From an uncultured Muribaculaceae bacterium (GTDB lineage Bacteria > Bacteroidota > Bacteroidia > Bacteroidales > Muribaculaceae): DNA of 64,000 bases. The position numbers and the translations under genes are program-made. The DNA lies in assembly GCA_910586455.1 (NCBI GenBank), contig CAJUHX010000004.1, forward strand, positions 1-64,000, read 5' to 3'. A model generated the notes under the pieces. That model was not told where the DNA came from. It worked only from the letters and a program-made list of their open reading frames with translations, and made no database searches. Of this stretch, positions 9,528 to 18,495 are shown piece by piece (the stretch's first letter is position 1; each line of letters begins with the position of its first letter).

Positions 9528-10264
9528 TCTTCTTCGTCGGGATGCTTAAGATAATATTGTTCGAGCATTGGAGCAATGTCGAAGTAATAGCGCTGGGGTG
9601 TTGCGTCGTTTTTCTTGGCGGGGCGCCCGTCGAGCACGTCGAATGCAGGCTCCTCGAAGCAGTGTCCGGTCGATACTATGCCCGAGAGGTTAAGGAAGTC
9701 GTATTCATGACGCGGATATACCACCACCCACGCGTTCTGCGCGTCGGCTCCGGTGCCGCTTTTGGCTATTACTTTGAGTATGTGGTTGAGTTTATATTGC
9801 CAGATTCTGGAGAGGTCGTACTTGCCGTTGAGTTCGTAGACATAAATCAGGTTTGTGAGCTGCTGCAGGTCTACCGGATTGTCGAGTATCGCCACTCTTG
9901 CATAGTCAAGAATCTTGTTGCGGTCGCTGCGGTTCTTCTCGGGTTTGGCGTATATCGTAGCGAGGGCCTCGAGCTCGCCCGGATGCACAGGTTTGCGATA
10001 GGGGTCGTAGTCTTCCTGAAACAGAGTGCCGTAGTAAAAGTACTGAAAGTCGACACTGCTCATGACGGTGTCGTTGGCAAGGAAGCGTTTGAGCAGCTTG
10101 GGATAGTAGTACGGCGATGCGGGGTCGCACGAGGCACTGCGTATGGAGTCAAGCGCCGGACGCCCCAAAACGGTCTTTGCCGCACCGTCTGTGGCCCCGC
10201 TTACCGGCATCGAAAAAAATATTAAAGAAAGTAAAGCGAGTATAACGGATTGTATAAATTTCAT
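9524..10264 (-). CDS. Secreted DUF4919 family protein
   Basis: A 246-residue exported protein with a signal peptide (MKFIQSVILALLSLIFF, cleavage after SGA ~24). The body resembles the Bacteroidetes DUF4919 family: a PYYYPKLLKRF segment, YFYYGTLFQEDYDPYR, a helical repeat-like middle and the C-terminal RYYFDIAPMLEQYY. No catalytic motif is seen, and the family role is unknown. The ATG at 10264 is chosen because the signal peptide begins there; the in-frame extension upstream crosses the promoter. It is the first gene of the five-gene operon reaching to the GH25 gene, and it is transcribed away from the wzi-like gene from a shared divergent promoter region. Confidence 0.8.
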   Translation of the reverse strand: MKFIQSVILALLSLIFFSMPVSGATDGAAKTVLGRPALDSIRSASCDPASPYYYPKLLKRFLANDTVMSSVDFQYFYYGTLFQEDYDPYRKPVHPGELEALATIYAKPEKNRSDRNKILDYARVAILDNPVDLQQLTNLIYVYELNGKYDLSRIWQYKLNHILKVIAKSGTGADAQNAWVVVYPRHEYDFLNLSGIVSTGHCFEEPAFDVLDGRPAKKNDATPQRYYFDIAPMLEQYYLKHPDEEE

Positions 10265-10337
10265 TGAATTGTACTTTAGAGAGGGGAAAATCGGACCTTC
10301 CGGCCCCCGAAAGTGCCCATTTGGCATACTTCTGCCA

Positions 10338-10369
10338 CAAATTTACAAAAAAAATACCGTATGGGCAAA
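10338..10369 (-). promoter_or_regulatory. Promoter for the DUF4919-recF operon
   Basis: On the minus strand TTTG (10369-10366) is followed after 20 bp by TAAATTTG (10345-10338), a full match to the Bacteroidetes consensus. The -33 element lies in the left arm of the inverted repeat. The leader to the ATG at 10264 is ~70 nt. Confidence 0.8.
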
Positions 10370-10424
10370 TTCCGCCAATACGGGACACACACAGCTTTTT
10401 GAATTTGCCAATACGGTATTTTTT
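10349..10424. repeat. 24-nt inverted repeat spanning a divergent promoter pair
   Basis: The left arm 10349-10372 and right arm 10401-10424 are reverse complements at 23 of 24 positions, separated by 28 bp. Each arm carries the -33 TTTG of one divergent promoter. A third partial copy of the core GCCAATACGG lies in the spacer at 10374-10383. Confidence 0.9.
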
Positions 10425-10435
10425 GCGTAATTTTG
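10404..10435 (+). promoter_or_regulatory. Promoter for the wzi-leg operon
   Basis: TTTG (10404-10407), 20 bp, then TAATTTTG (10428-10435). The -7 box ends only 4 bp before the ATG at 10440, so the transcript probably begins at or within a base or two of the start codon. Confidence 0.75.
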
Positions 10436-10439
10436 TAGC

Positions 10440-11966
10440 ATGAAAAGAATATATATAGTCGCGGCTGTCGCAGCGGCTGCTTTTTCAAGCATGGCAACCT
10501 CTCCGGTTGATTTGCAGTACTCGGCATCGCTGGAACTGAACGCCTCGACCGGACGTACCGCGCCATACATGATAGGTTCGTGGAAAAACGGACGTATCCC
10601 CTACAAAAACAGCGCCTTGCTCGACCTTGGCGTAACGAAGGAGCTTGACCTCGGCAAGCGTTTCGACTGGAGTGCCGGAGCAGAGGTGCTTACCGGCTGG
10701 CAGCACTCGCTTACTTTCGACCGATACTTCGCCGATAATAAAACCTGGGGCACCAGCACCATGACTCCGCCAAGGATATGGCTCCAGCAACTTTATGCCT
10801 CGGTGAAATACCGCGGTGTGTTTCTGCAGGCAGGTATGAAGGACCATGAGTCGCTGATTCTGCCCGACGACCTCTCCAGCGGCGACATAACCCTGAGCAA
10901 CAACGCTCGTCCGGTGCCGGAAATATGCGCCGGATTCGTCGACTTCCAGGACATTCCGCTCACTGATGGCTGGGTGCAGATAAACGGTCGGATAGGCTAC
11001 GGACGCTTTATGGACGACGGCTTCGACCGCACACAATACAACCATTACAACTGGGTAATTGCCGAGGACGTGTACTACACCTACAAGCGCTGCCACTTCC
11101 GAACCAAACCGTCGCAGCCTCTCAGCATCACCGTGGGCATGCAGGCCGCAGGACAGTTCGGCGGAAAATCGTATATGTACAGCCGGGGTAAACTCGTCGA
11201 CACCCGCGACCGCGGATTACGTCTGCGTTATCTCTGGGATATGTTTTTTCCCTGGCAGGGCAACGGCGACAGCTATTACGAGGGCAACTCGCTCGGAAGC
11301 TGGGACTTCAAGGCCCGCTACCGTCTGCCCGACGAAAGTGAACTCAGTTTCGCCTTCGAATGGCCGTGGGAAGACGGCTCGGGCATAGGCAAACTCAACG
11401 GCTGGGACGGTCTATGGGGCATATACTACAGCCGACCCGGACGCCATCTGATAAGCGGCGTAGCCTTAGAGTACCTCGACTTCCGCAACCAGAGCGGCCC
11501 GCTGCACTACGCACCCGGCGACCATACCGACACCGACATAACGGCCTCGGCCACCGGTGGCGACAACTACTACAACAACGACGTGTACAGTGCCTACGAC
11601 AACTACGGGCTCTCGCTCGGCACTCCCTTTCTGGTGTCGCCGCTCTATAACGCCGACGGCTATCCGGCTTATCTGTACACCCGCAGCCGCGGATTCCACG
11701 CCGCCTTAAAAGGCTGTGCCGGCTACGAGGTCGACTACAGGCTGATGCTCAGCTGGCAGGAAGCATGGGGCAACGGACGACTGCCGCGCACCACGGCCCT
11801 GCACAACACCTCCATGATGGCCGAGGCCCGCTGGAACGCCGAACGAATCACACCCGGCCTGAGCCTATGCGTTCAGGCGGCCTTCGACTCGGGCAACCTG
11901 CGGGGCGATAATTTCGGCGCCTACATATCTGTGAAATACCAAGGCAACCTCACATTCAAAAAATGA
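10440..11966 (+). CDS. Wzi-like capsule assembly outer-membrane protein
   Basis: A 508-residue protein with a signal peptide (MKRIYIVAAVAAAAFSS) and a body rich in alternating aromatic and polar strands, as in an outer-membrane beta-barrel. It resembles the Bacteroidetes capsule assembly Wzi family. Wzi in Enterobacteria is an outer-membrane lectin that tethers group 1 capsule. Typical segments are LQQLYASVKYRGVFLQAGMK and GWVQINGRIGYGRFMDD. It ends with an aromatic/charged barrel strand (YISVKYQGNLTFKK). It overlaps the following lipoprotein gene by four bases and heads the operon with the legionaminate-type genes, which supports a surface polysaccharide role. The family call is from recall and is fairly firm; the glycan ligand is unknown. 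Confidence 0.75.
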   Translation: MKRIYIVAAVAAAAFSSMATSPVDLQYSASLELNASTGRTAPYMIGSWKNGRIPYKNSALLDLGVTKELDLGKRFDWSAGAEVLTGWQHSLTFDRYFADNKTWGTSTMTPPRIWLQQLYASVKYRGVFLQAGMKDHESLILPDDLSSGDITLSNNARPVPEICAGFVDFQDIPLTDGWVQINGRIGYGRFMDDGFDRTQYNHYNWVIAEDVYYTYKRCHFRTKPSQPLSITVGMQAAGQFGGKSYMYSRGKLVDTRDRGLRLRYLWDMFFPWQGNGDSYYEGNSLGSWDFKARYRLPDESELSFAFEWPWEDGSGIGKLNGWDGLWGIYYSRPGRHLISGVALEYLDFRNQSGPLHYAPGDHTDTDITASATGGDNYYNNDVYSAYDNYGLSLGTPFLVSPLYNADGYPAYLYTRSRGFHAALKGCAGYEVDYRLMLSWQEAWGNGRLPRTTALHNTSMMAEARWNAERITPGLSLCVQAAFDSGNLRGDNFGAYISVKYQGNLTFKK

Positions 11967-12400
11967 AATCTCTACGCATATTCCTGCCCGTGCTGCTCGC
12001 ATTCATAGCCATGGGCTGCACACATAACGACGGCGACATAGGCCCCTGGTTCGGCTCCTGGGCCATGCCCGCGATGACTGTCGACGGCGACACTCCCGCC
12101 GGATTCGACCCCGCTGCCACAGTGTGGGAATTCCAGTCGGAGGTAGTGCGCATAGGGCTGCTTGACGACCGCCACGACTTCGCCGCCACCGCCTGGGGCA
12201 CATGGCGCGAAGCCGACGGACGGCTGTATCTCGATTTTACCCACGGTAACGGCGAGTACACCGCTCCGGCATGGCTGCTGATGGAGCCCGGCAAAGTGCT
12301 CGACCTCACCATTGTGGAACGCGAAAACCGCCGCATGGTACTCCGATACATAACCCCGGAGGGTGAGTCCGTTGTTTACACCCTTAAGAAAACCTGGTAA
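11963..12400 (+). CDS. Small lipoprotein, lipocalin-like
   Basis: A 145-residue protein with a lipoprotein signal (MKSLRIFLPVLLAFIAMGC, lipid-anchored Cys19). The compact strand-rich body has GPWFGSWAMPAM near the N-terminus, as in small lipocalin-like lipoproteins of Bacteroidetes (GxW motif), and ends in alternating strands (RMVLRYITPEGESVVYTL). It starts at an ATGA overlap with the Wzi-like gene, so the two are translationally coupled and may work together at the outer membrane. No enzymatic motif is seen. The family assignment is tentative; the lipoprotein nature is well supported. Confidence 0.7.
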   Translation: MKSLRIFLPVLLAFIAMGCTHNDGDIGPWFGSWAMPAMTVDGDTPAGFDPAATVWEFQSEVVRIGLLDDRHDFAATAWGTWREADGRLYLDFTHGNGEYTAPAWLLMEPGKVLDLTIVERENRRMVLRYITPEGESVVYTLKKTW

Positions 12401-12402
12401 AA

Positions 12403-13392
12403 ATGATTGATATAAACAAACCCGTACTGGTGACCGGCGCCGACGGCTTTATCGGCAGCCACCTCACCGAACTGCTCCTCAGCCAAGGATACCGCGTTCG
12501 CGCCCTGGCACAGTACAACTCGTTCAACTCCTGGGGCTGGCTCGAGCAGGTACAGCATCCCAATCTGGAAGTGGTATGCGGCGATGTGCGCGACCCCAAT
12601 TTCTGCCGTACCATCTGCCGCGGTGTAGGCACCGCCTTCCATCTGGCGGCCCTCATTGCCATACCTTTCAGCTACGTGGCGCCCGACAGCTACGTCGACA
12701 CCAATGTCAAAGGCACCCTCAACATGTGTCAGGCAGCCCGCGACGAGGGCCTCGACCGCCTTGTGGTGACTTCGACCAGCGAAGTCTACGGCACCGCCAT
12801 GTACGTGCCCATCGACGAGAATCACCCGCGCCAGCCGCAGTCGCCATACTCGGCTACCAAAATCGGCGCCGATGCAATTGCCGAGAGCTTTTACCTCAGC
12901 TTCGGACTGCCCGTGGTCATCGCCCGCCCCTTCAACACCTACGGCCCCCGTCAGAGCGCACGCGCAATCATACCTACAATCATAACCCAGATTGCCGCCG
13001 GCGAGCGCCGGATTAAAGTAGGCGACCTTACTCCTACACGCGACTTCAACTTCGTTACCGACACCGCCCGCGGGTTTGTGGCCCTGGCCAATGCCGAGGG
13101 CATCGAAGGACTCAACATCAACATTGCCACCGGTACCGAAATAAGCATGGCCGACACCCTGCGCACCATAGCCCGGCTGATGGATTCTGAGGTGGAATGG
13201 GTTACCGACCCGGCCCGTCTGCGCCCCGGCAAAAGCGAGGTACGGCGCCTATGCGGCGACAACAGCGTGATTTCAGCGCTCACCGACTGGCGTCCGCAAG
13301 TAAGCATAGAGGAAGGGCTGCAGCAAACCATCGAGTGGTTTATCAAACCCGAAAACCTGGCCATGTACAAGGCCGGCATATATAACGTATAA
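12403..13392 (+). CDS. legB: NDP-sugar 4,6-dehydratase, LegB-like
   Basis: A 329-residue extended short-chain dehydrogenase. TGADGFIGS (11-19) is the NAD(P)-binding glycine motif, and the catalytic Y149-x3-K153 lies in SPYSATK, with STSEVYG (124-130) providing the Ser/Thr. The N-terminal NSFNSWGWLEQV segment is typical of LegB. LegB catalyses 4,6-dehydration of GDP-GlcNAc as the first committed step of the Campylobacter-type legionaminic acid pathway. Genes for legG, legF and ptmE follow directly, matching that pathway. A generic UDP-GlcNAc 4,6-dehydratase is the alternative; the neighbours favour LegB. Confidence 0.85.
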   Translation: MIDINKPVLVTGADGFIGSHLTELLLSQGYRVRALAQYNSFNSWGWLEQVQHPNLEVVCGDVRDPNFCRTICRGVGTAFHLAALIAIPFSYVAPDSYVDTNVKGTLNMCQAARDEGLDRLVVTSTSEVYGTAMYVPIDENHPRQPQSPYSATKIGADAIAESFYLSFGLPVVIARPFNTYGPRQSARAIIPTIITQIAAGERRIKVGDLTPTRDFNFVTDTARGFVALANAEGIEGLNINIATGTEISMADTLRTIARLMDSEVEWVTDPARLRPGKSEVRRLCGDNSVISALTDWRPQVSIEEGLQQTIEWFIKPENLAMYKAGIYNV

Positions 13393-13408
13393 ACCATAAC
13401 CGACGCCG

Positions 13409-14569
13409 ATGAGAATAACCGTCGCAACCGGCACACGCGCCGACTGGGGACTGCTGTCGCCCTTGGCCCGGGCTCTCGACAAGCTGCCCGGATTCGACGT
13501 GAGCATACTTGCCACCAACATGCACCTGCTGCAGCAGTTCGGCAACACGCTGTCTGAAATCGAGGCCGACGGCTTTGATGTGGCCGCACGTGTGCCCATG
13601 CCGGGAGGCGACACTCCGGCCGACCGAGCCGTGGCCATGGGGGTATGTCTGGAGGGCTCGGCCCGCGAACTGGCCCGGCTGCAGCCCGACCTGCTGCTTA
13701 TTCTGGGCGACCGCTACGAGATGCTGGCCATAGCCTCGGCGGCCACCATGCTGGGTATTCCGATTGCGCACCTCCACGGCGGCGAACTCACCTACGGAGC
13801 CATCGACGACAATATACGCCACGCCATAAGCAAGCTCTCGGCTCTGCACTTCACTTCAACCGAGAAGGCCCGCCAACGCCTCATAGCCATGGGCGAACAG
13901 CCCTCGAGGGTGATAAATACCGGTGCCATAGGAGTGTGGAATTTCTGCAATTTCACGCCTATGCCAAAAACTGAACTCGAGGCATCGCTGGGGATAAGCC
14001 TCGACCGCCCCACTCTGCTGGCGACATTCCACCCCGCCACTCTCGACCCCGCCGACCCGACATTACGCTGCCGCGCCATGCTCGAGGCCCTCGACAGCTT
14101 TGCCGACCGGCAGCTGATTATCACCTACCCAAACAATGACCCGCGCTCACAAGGCATCATCAACGAAATCGAGGCATATACCGCAGCAAATCCACAGCGG
14201 GTACTGACGGTACGCTCGCTTGGTCTGCGCCGCTACCAGTCGATTCTGCCATACGTCGGGGCTGTGATAGGCAACAGCAGCAGCGGCATACTCGAAGTGC
14301 CGTCGGCCGGCATTCCTACAGTAAACATAGGCTTGCGCCAGGACGGACGCGACCGCGCTCCCTCGGTAATCGACTGCGGCGACAGCGCCGACGACATCCG
14401 CCGTGCAATAGCCCGCGCGCTCAGCCCTGAATTCCGCGCCATCGCGGCAAAGGCCTGCAACCCATACTACCGCCCCGACACGCTCGCGCTTATGGTCGAA
14501 GCCATAAAGTCCTGCGACCCCGAGGCCCTGAAAACTAAAAAATTCCACCATATATGCACCGACCGTTGA
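13409..14569 (+). CDS. legG: NDP-HexNAc 2-epimerase (hydrolysing), LegG/NeuC-like
   Basis: A 386-residue two-domain GT-B-fold epimerase. It would release NDP and invert C2 of a GDP- or UDP-linked 2,4-diacetamido-6-deoxy sugar, giving the mannose-type precursor for condensation with PEP. Conserved features are GTRADWG (8-14), the HLHGGELTYGAIDDNIRHA region (~120-140), FHPATLDP (~207) and GNSSSGILEVPS (~289). It lies 16 bp after legB and overlaps legF by 16 bp. In this gene context LegG is more likely than NeuC for sialic acid, but sequence alone does not prove the substrate. Confidence 0.85.
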   Translation: MRITVATGTRADWGLLSPLARALDKLPGFDVSILATNMHLLQQFGNTLSEIEADGFDVAARVPMPGGDTPADRAVAMGVCLEGSARELARLQPDLLLILGDRYEMLAIASAATMLGIPIAHLHGGELTYGAIDDNIRHAISKLSALHFTSTEKARQRLIAMGEQPSRVINTGAIGVWNFCNFTPMPKTELEASLGISLDRPTLLATFHPATLDPADPTLRCRAMLEALDSFADRQLIITYPNNDPRSQGIINEIEAYTAANPQRVLTVRSLGLRRYQSILPYVGAVIGNSSSGILEVPSAGIPTVNIGLRQDGRDRAPSVIDCGDSADDIRRAIARALSPEFRAIAAKACNPYYRPDTLALMVEAIKSCDPEALKTKKFHHICTDR

Positions 14570-15246
14570 TAATAATACCGGCCCGCGGAGGCAGCAAGGG
14601 GATTCCCCGCAAGAACATACGCCTGCTCGACGGCAAGCCTCTGATTGCCTACAGCATCGAAGTGGCCAAAGCGGTGGCCGCCGACACCGCCGACATAATA
14701 CTCAGCACCGACGACGCCGAGATTGCACGGGTCGGACGCGAATGGGGCATAGAGGTACCGTACTCCCGTCCGGCCAAACTCGCCGACGACACCACCGGCA
14801 CCCGCGAGGTGCTGCTGCACGCCATGGACTGGGCCGACAGCCGTGGCATGACTTACGACTGTGTGCTGCTGCTGCAGCCTACATCGCCCCTGCGGACTGT
14901 GGCCGATGTGGAGGCTGCCTTGAAACTGTACCGACCCGACATCGACATGGTGGTGAGTGTGATGCCAACGGCGGCTAATCCATACTACGACTGCTTCGAA
15001 ACCGATACCGACGGCTTTCTGGGAATATGCAAAGGCCCCGGTACCTATACCCGCCGCCAGGACGCCCCCGAGGCCTGGCAATACAACGGAGCGGTATATG
15101 TAATCAATCCGGCCTCACTGCGACAGATGCCCATGGGATGCTTTGCGCGGCGTGTGCCCTCGGTAATGCCTCGCGAAAACAGCATTGACCTCGACACCCC
15201 GCTCGACTGGACCATAGCCGAAGCTATAATCAACGCACGAAAATGA
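14554..15246 (+). CDS. legF: CMP-nonulosonate cytidylyltransferase, LegF/NeuA-like
   Basis: A 230-residue member of the acylneuraminate cytidylyltransferase family. It activates a nonulosonic acid with CTP to form the CMP-sugar used by glycosyltransferases. PARGGSKGIPRKN (9-21) is the nucleotide-binding signature, QPTSPLR (~108) is a second conserved patch, and DLDTPLDW near the C-terminus binds metal. The ATG at 14554 lies inside the end of legG (16 bp overlap), and the stop overlaps ptmE by four bases. A NeuA acting on sialic acid would look much the same; the LegB and PtmE neighbours point to legionaminic acid. Confidence 0.87.
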   Translation: MHRPLIIIPARGGSKGIPRKNIRLLDGKPLIAYSIEVAKAVAADTADIILSTDDAEIARVGREWGIEVPYSRPAKLADDTTGTREVLLHAMDWADSRGMTYDCVLLLQPTSPLRTVADVEAALKLYRPDIDMVVSVMPTAANPYYDCFETDTDGFLGICKGPGTYTRRQDAPEAWQYNGAVYVINPASLRQMPMGCFARRVPSVMPRENSIDLDTPLDWTIAEAIINARK

Positions 15247-16298
15247 ATACCGAAAAGTACCTCATACCGGGCAGGGCAATGATGCTCGAGGCCCTGGCAC
15301 GCCTGAACGACCTCTCGGGAGGCGCCATGACTCTGTTTGTCGTCGACAGCAACGGCTGCGTGCGGGGCTCGCTCACCGACGGCGACGTGCGCCGGGCCCT
15401 TCTGGCCGGCATGCCGCTGGAATGTACCGTCGACCGGGCCGCTCGACACGATTTCCGCTTTCTGCGAGCCGGCAAACCGGATGTGGAGTTGATTCGCGAC
15501 TGCCGAAGGCGCGGCCTGCGGCTGCTGCCCGAGCTCAATGCCGACGGCACCCTCAGGCGGATAATCAATCTCGACCACACCTCGAACCTGCTGCCAATGG
15601 GCGCAATACTCATGGCCGGCGGTCGCGGCGAGCGCCTGCGCCCACTTACACTGGCCACGCCCAAGCCGCTGCTGCAAATCGAGGGCAAAGCCATCATCGA
15701 CTATAATATCGAGGCCCTTGCAGCTGTGGGAATCGACAACATTACAGTGACCACACGCTATCTGGCCGAGCAACTCGACGACCACTTTGCGGCGCCGGTA
15801 GCCGGTGTGAATGTGCGCACGGTTCGCGAAGACCGTCCGCTCGGCACCATCGGAGCAGTAAGCCTCATCGACCTGCCGCCTGCCGGCTGTACTCTGGTGA
15901 TGAACTCCGACCTCCTTACCACAATATCATTCGAAGACATGTACATACACCACCGCAAATCGGAAGCGGCAGTCACAATCGCCACAGTGCCCTACCAGGT
16001 GTCGGTGCCGTTTGCTATACTGACCACCGAAGGCGACCGTGTGACAGGTCTGGAGGAGAAACCGTCGTACGCCTACTTCGCCAACGCCGGCATATATATT
16101 TTCAACAACCGTATTCTGCGCAGCGTGGACTCCGACCGCCCCACCGACGCTCCCGACCTGATTGCGCGCGCAATAGCCGGTGGCGAGAAAGTAAGCTACT
16201 TTCCCATCAACGGCACCTGGCTCGACGTGGGCACCCCGGCTGACTTCGCCCAGGCCTCGGAGCTGATGCGCCACCATATTAATTTCAGCCGACGCTGA
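15243..16298 (+). CDS. ptmE: CBS-domain nucleotidyltransferase, PtmE-like glucosamine-1-P guanylyltransferase
   Basis: A 351-residue fusion. Residues ~1-115 form a CBS-domain pair ([20 protein letters not shown]), and from ~119 there is a sugar-phosphate nucleotidyltransferase with [12 protein letters not shown] (125-136) and TPKPLL (139-144). This architecture is that of PtmE, which makes GDP-GlcN for the LegB-initiated route in Campylobacter. ATGA overlap with legF shows coupling. Its presence strengthens the reading of the cluster as a GDP-sugar-based legionaminate pathway. It is the last gene before obgE; no terminator was recognised in the 88-bp gap. Confidence 0.82.
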   Translation: MNTEKYLIPGRAMMLEALARLNDLSGGAMTLFVVDSNGCVRGSLTDGDVRRALLAGMPLECTVDRAARHDFRFLRAGKPDVELIRDCRRRGLRLLPELNADGTLRRIINLDHTSNLLPMGAILMAGGRGERLRPLTLATPKPLLQIEGKAIIDYNIEALAAVGIDNITVTTRYLAEQLDDHFAAPVAGVNVRTVREDRPLGTIGAVSLIDLPPAGCTLVMNSDLLTTISFEDMYIHHRKSEAAVTIATVPYQVSVPFAILTTEGDRVTGLEEKPSYAYFANAGIYIFNNRILRSVDSDRPTDAPDLIARAIAGGEKVSYFPINGTWLDVGTPADFAQASELMRHHINFSRR

Positions 16299-16386
16299 AA
16301 AAAAACACATTTTTATTGTTATATCAACGGGCAGCGGTCACAGCGCCACCCCGTCATACCACTACAACACTAACAGACTACATACA

Positions 16387-17607
16387 ATGGCAGACTCAAA
16401 CTTCATAGATTATGTAAAGATACTTTGCCGCTCGGGTAAGGGCGGCGCCGGCTCGCGCCACTTCCACCGGGCCAAATATGTGCCCAAGGGCGGCCCCGAC
16501 GGCGGCGACGGCGGTCGCGGCGGCCACATCATACTGCGCGGCAACGCCAACATGTGGACCCTGCTGCCACTGAAGTACCGACGCCACATATTCGCAGGCA
16601 ATGGCCAGAGCGGGGGCGCCGGACGCAGTTTCGGCAAGGATGGCGACGACGTGATAATCGAAGTGCCCTGCGGCACTGTGGTGTTCGATGCCGAAACCGG
16701 CGAATTTCTCTGCGAAGTGACATCCGACGGCGAGGAAGTGAAGCTGCTCAAAGGCGGCAGGGGCGGTCTGGGCAACTGGCACTTCAAAAGCGCCACCAAC
16801 CGCACTCCGCGCTATGCCCAGCCCGGCGAGCCGGCCATAGAGCGCTCGGTAATTCTGGAGCTGAAGATGCTTGCCGACGTGGGTCTGGTAGGCTTCCCCA
16901 ACGCCGGCAAATCCACTCTGCTGTCGGCAGTATCGGCTGCGCGGCCCAAAATCGCCGACTATCCCTTCACCACCATGGAGCCGCAGCTTGGCATTGTAAG
17001 CTACCGCGACAACCGCTCCTTTGTAATGGCCGACATTCCCGGTATAATCGAAGGTGCCTCGGAAGGCAAAGGTCTTGGTCTGCGATTCCTCCGTCATATC
17101 GAGCGTAACGCCGTACTGCTGTTTCTGGTGCCCGCCGATGCCGACGATATCGTTGAGCAATATAACATACTGCTCAACGAACTGCAGCAGTTCAACCCGC
17201 AGCTGGCCGACAAACACCGCATTCTGGCAATCAGCAAAAGCGATATGCTCGACCAAGAACTGATGGACGAGATAGCCCAAACGCTGCCCGATGACGTGCC
17301 CTACGTGTTCATATCGTCAGTAACAGGCCAAGGCATCACCGAACTCAAAGACACCCTCTGGCGCGCCATAACCGACGACTCCAACCGTCTGGCGACACCC
17401 GACATCGTACACCGGCCGCTCGACGGCCATCACCGCGTACGCGAGGAAGACGAATTCATTTTCAAATACGAGCCAACCGAGGAAGAACTGGCTGAGGAAG
17501 CCGAAGACTTGCGCCAGATTTCGCCGGATAGCTGGGGCGAGGACTATGATGACGACGACTTCTATCCCTGGGACGAAGACGTCGAGGAAGAAGACAACAA
17601 GCAATAA
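16387..17607 (+). CDS. obgE: GTPase Obg (CgtA)
   Basis: A 406-residue ribosome-associated GTPase involved in 50S assembly and stress control. The glycine-rich Obg fold occupies residues 1-158 ([21 protein letters not shown]). The G domain has P-loop GFPNAGKST (169-177), DIPG (~216) and SKSD for guanine recognition. After the G domain comes an acidic tail rich in Glu and Asp (last ~60 residues) rather than the OCT domain of some species, usual for Bacteroidetes. The ATG at 16387 gives the canonical N-terminus (SNFIDYVKI). It lies 18 bp before prmC. Confidence 0.97.
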   Translation: MADSNFIDYVKILCRSGKGGAGSRHFHRAKYVPKGGPDGGDGGRGGHIILRGNANMWTLLPLKYRRHIFAGNGQSGGAGRSFGKDGDDVIIEVPCGTVVFDAETGEFLCEVTSDGEEVKLLKGGRGGLGNWHFKSATNRTPRYAQPGEPAIERSVILELKMLADVGLVGFPNAGKSTLLSAVSAARPKIADYPFTTMEPQLGIVSYRDNRSFVMADIPGIIEGASEGKGLGLRFLRHIERNAVLLFLVPADADDIVEQYNILLNELQQFNPQLADKHRILAISKSDMLDQELMDEIAQTLPDDVPYVFISSVTGQGITELKDTLWRAITDDSNRLATPDIVHRPLDGHHRVREEDEFIFKYEPTEEELAEEAEDLRQISPDSWGEDYDDDDFYPWDEDVEEEDNKQ

Positions 17608-17625
17608 TACCTCACCAGACAAGCC

Positions 17626-18495
17626 ATGACCGTATCGGAACTCAACAGACATATAATAGCCACGCTTACGCCCGTACTGGGCCCGGGCGAGGCCAGGTCT
17701 GCCGCCCGCATTATATGGGACGACGTGCTGCACTATACTCCGGCACAGACTGTGATTCGCGGTGACCACCGACTCGAACCTTTCACACAGGAGAACATCG
17801 ACGAACTGCTGCGAAGGGTATGCGCAGGCGAGCCGCTCCAATACGCCATAGGCACCGCACGCTTTATGGGCATGGACCTGAAAGTGACACCCGACACCCT
17901 GATTCCGCGCCCGGAAACGGCCGGGCTGGTCGACCTTATCACCGACCGCTTCGGACAGCGAGCCGACCTGCGGGTGCTCGACGTTGGTACCGGCAGCGGC
18001 TGCATAGCCCTGGCCCTCAGCAGGGCGCTTAAGTTTGCCGACATCGACGCCATGGACATATCGCAACCGGCTCTGGATGTGGCCCGCGAGAACGCTGAAA
18101 CCCTCGGCTGCAATATCAATTTCATACGGGCCGACGCCCTGCAGCTCCCCAGCGGTGGTCTGAGTGAAGTGAGGACATCCCCTCAGAGTTACGACATAAT
18201 AGTAAGCAACCCGCCATATGTACTCGACTCCGAGGCCACCGAAATGGATGCCCGCGTACTCGACCACGAGCCCAAGACGGCCCTTTTCGTGCCCGACAGC
18301 GACCCGTTGAAATTCTACCGGCCCATAAGCGAATACGCTCGCAAGGCACTGCGCCCCGGCGGCATGCTATTCTTTGAAATCAATCCCAAGGAGGCGGCGG
18401 CAATGTCGAAGCTGCTCTGCAGCCTCGGCTTCGTCAATGTAGAGATACTCAACGACTATCTTGGCCGCAAACGTTTTGCCACCGCCGCAGTATGA
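17626..18495 (+). CDS. prmC: Peptide chain release factor N5-glutamine methyltransferase
   Basis: A 289-residue SAM-dependent methyltransferase that methylates the Gln of the GGQ motif in RF1 and RF2. The helical N-terminal domain is followed by the family motif IPRPET (93-98), the SAM-binding DVGTGSGC (119-126) and the catalytic NPPY (195-198). It ends in an ATGA overlap with recX, so the two are probably coupled. Confidence 0.95.
   Translation: MTVSELNRHIIATLTPVLGPGEARSAARIIWDDVLHYTPAQTVIRGDHRLEPFTQENIDELLRRVCAGEPLQYAIGTARFMGMDLKVTPDTLIPRPETAGLVDLITDRFGQRADLRVLDVGTGSGCIALALSRALKFADIDAMDISQPALDVARENAETLGCNINFIRADALQLPSGGLSEVRTSPQSYDIIVSNPPYVLDSEATEMDARVLDHEPKTALFVPDSDPLKFYRPISEYARKALRPGGMLFFEINPKEAAAMSKLLCSLGFVNVEILNDYLGRKRFATAAV

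Noticed and set aside
10349..10424. Invertible (phase-variable) promoter
   Set aside because: The 28-bp spacer is too short for usual site-specific inversion, inversion would leave almost the same symmetric pair, and no recombinase is nearby. A shared operator is more likely.
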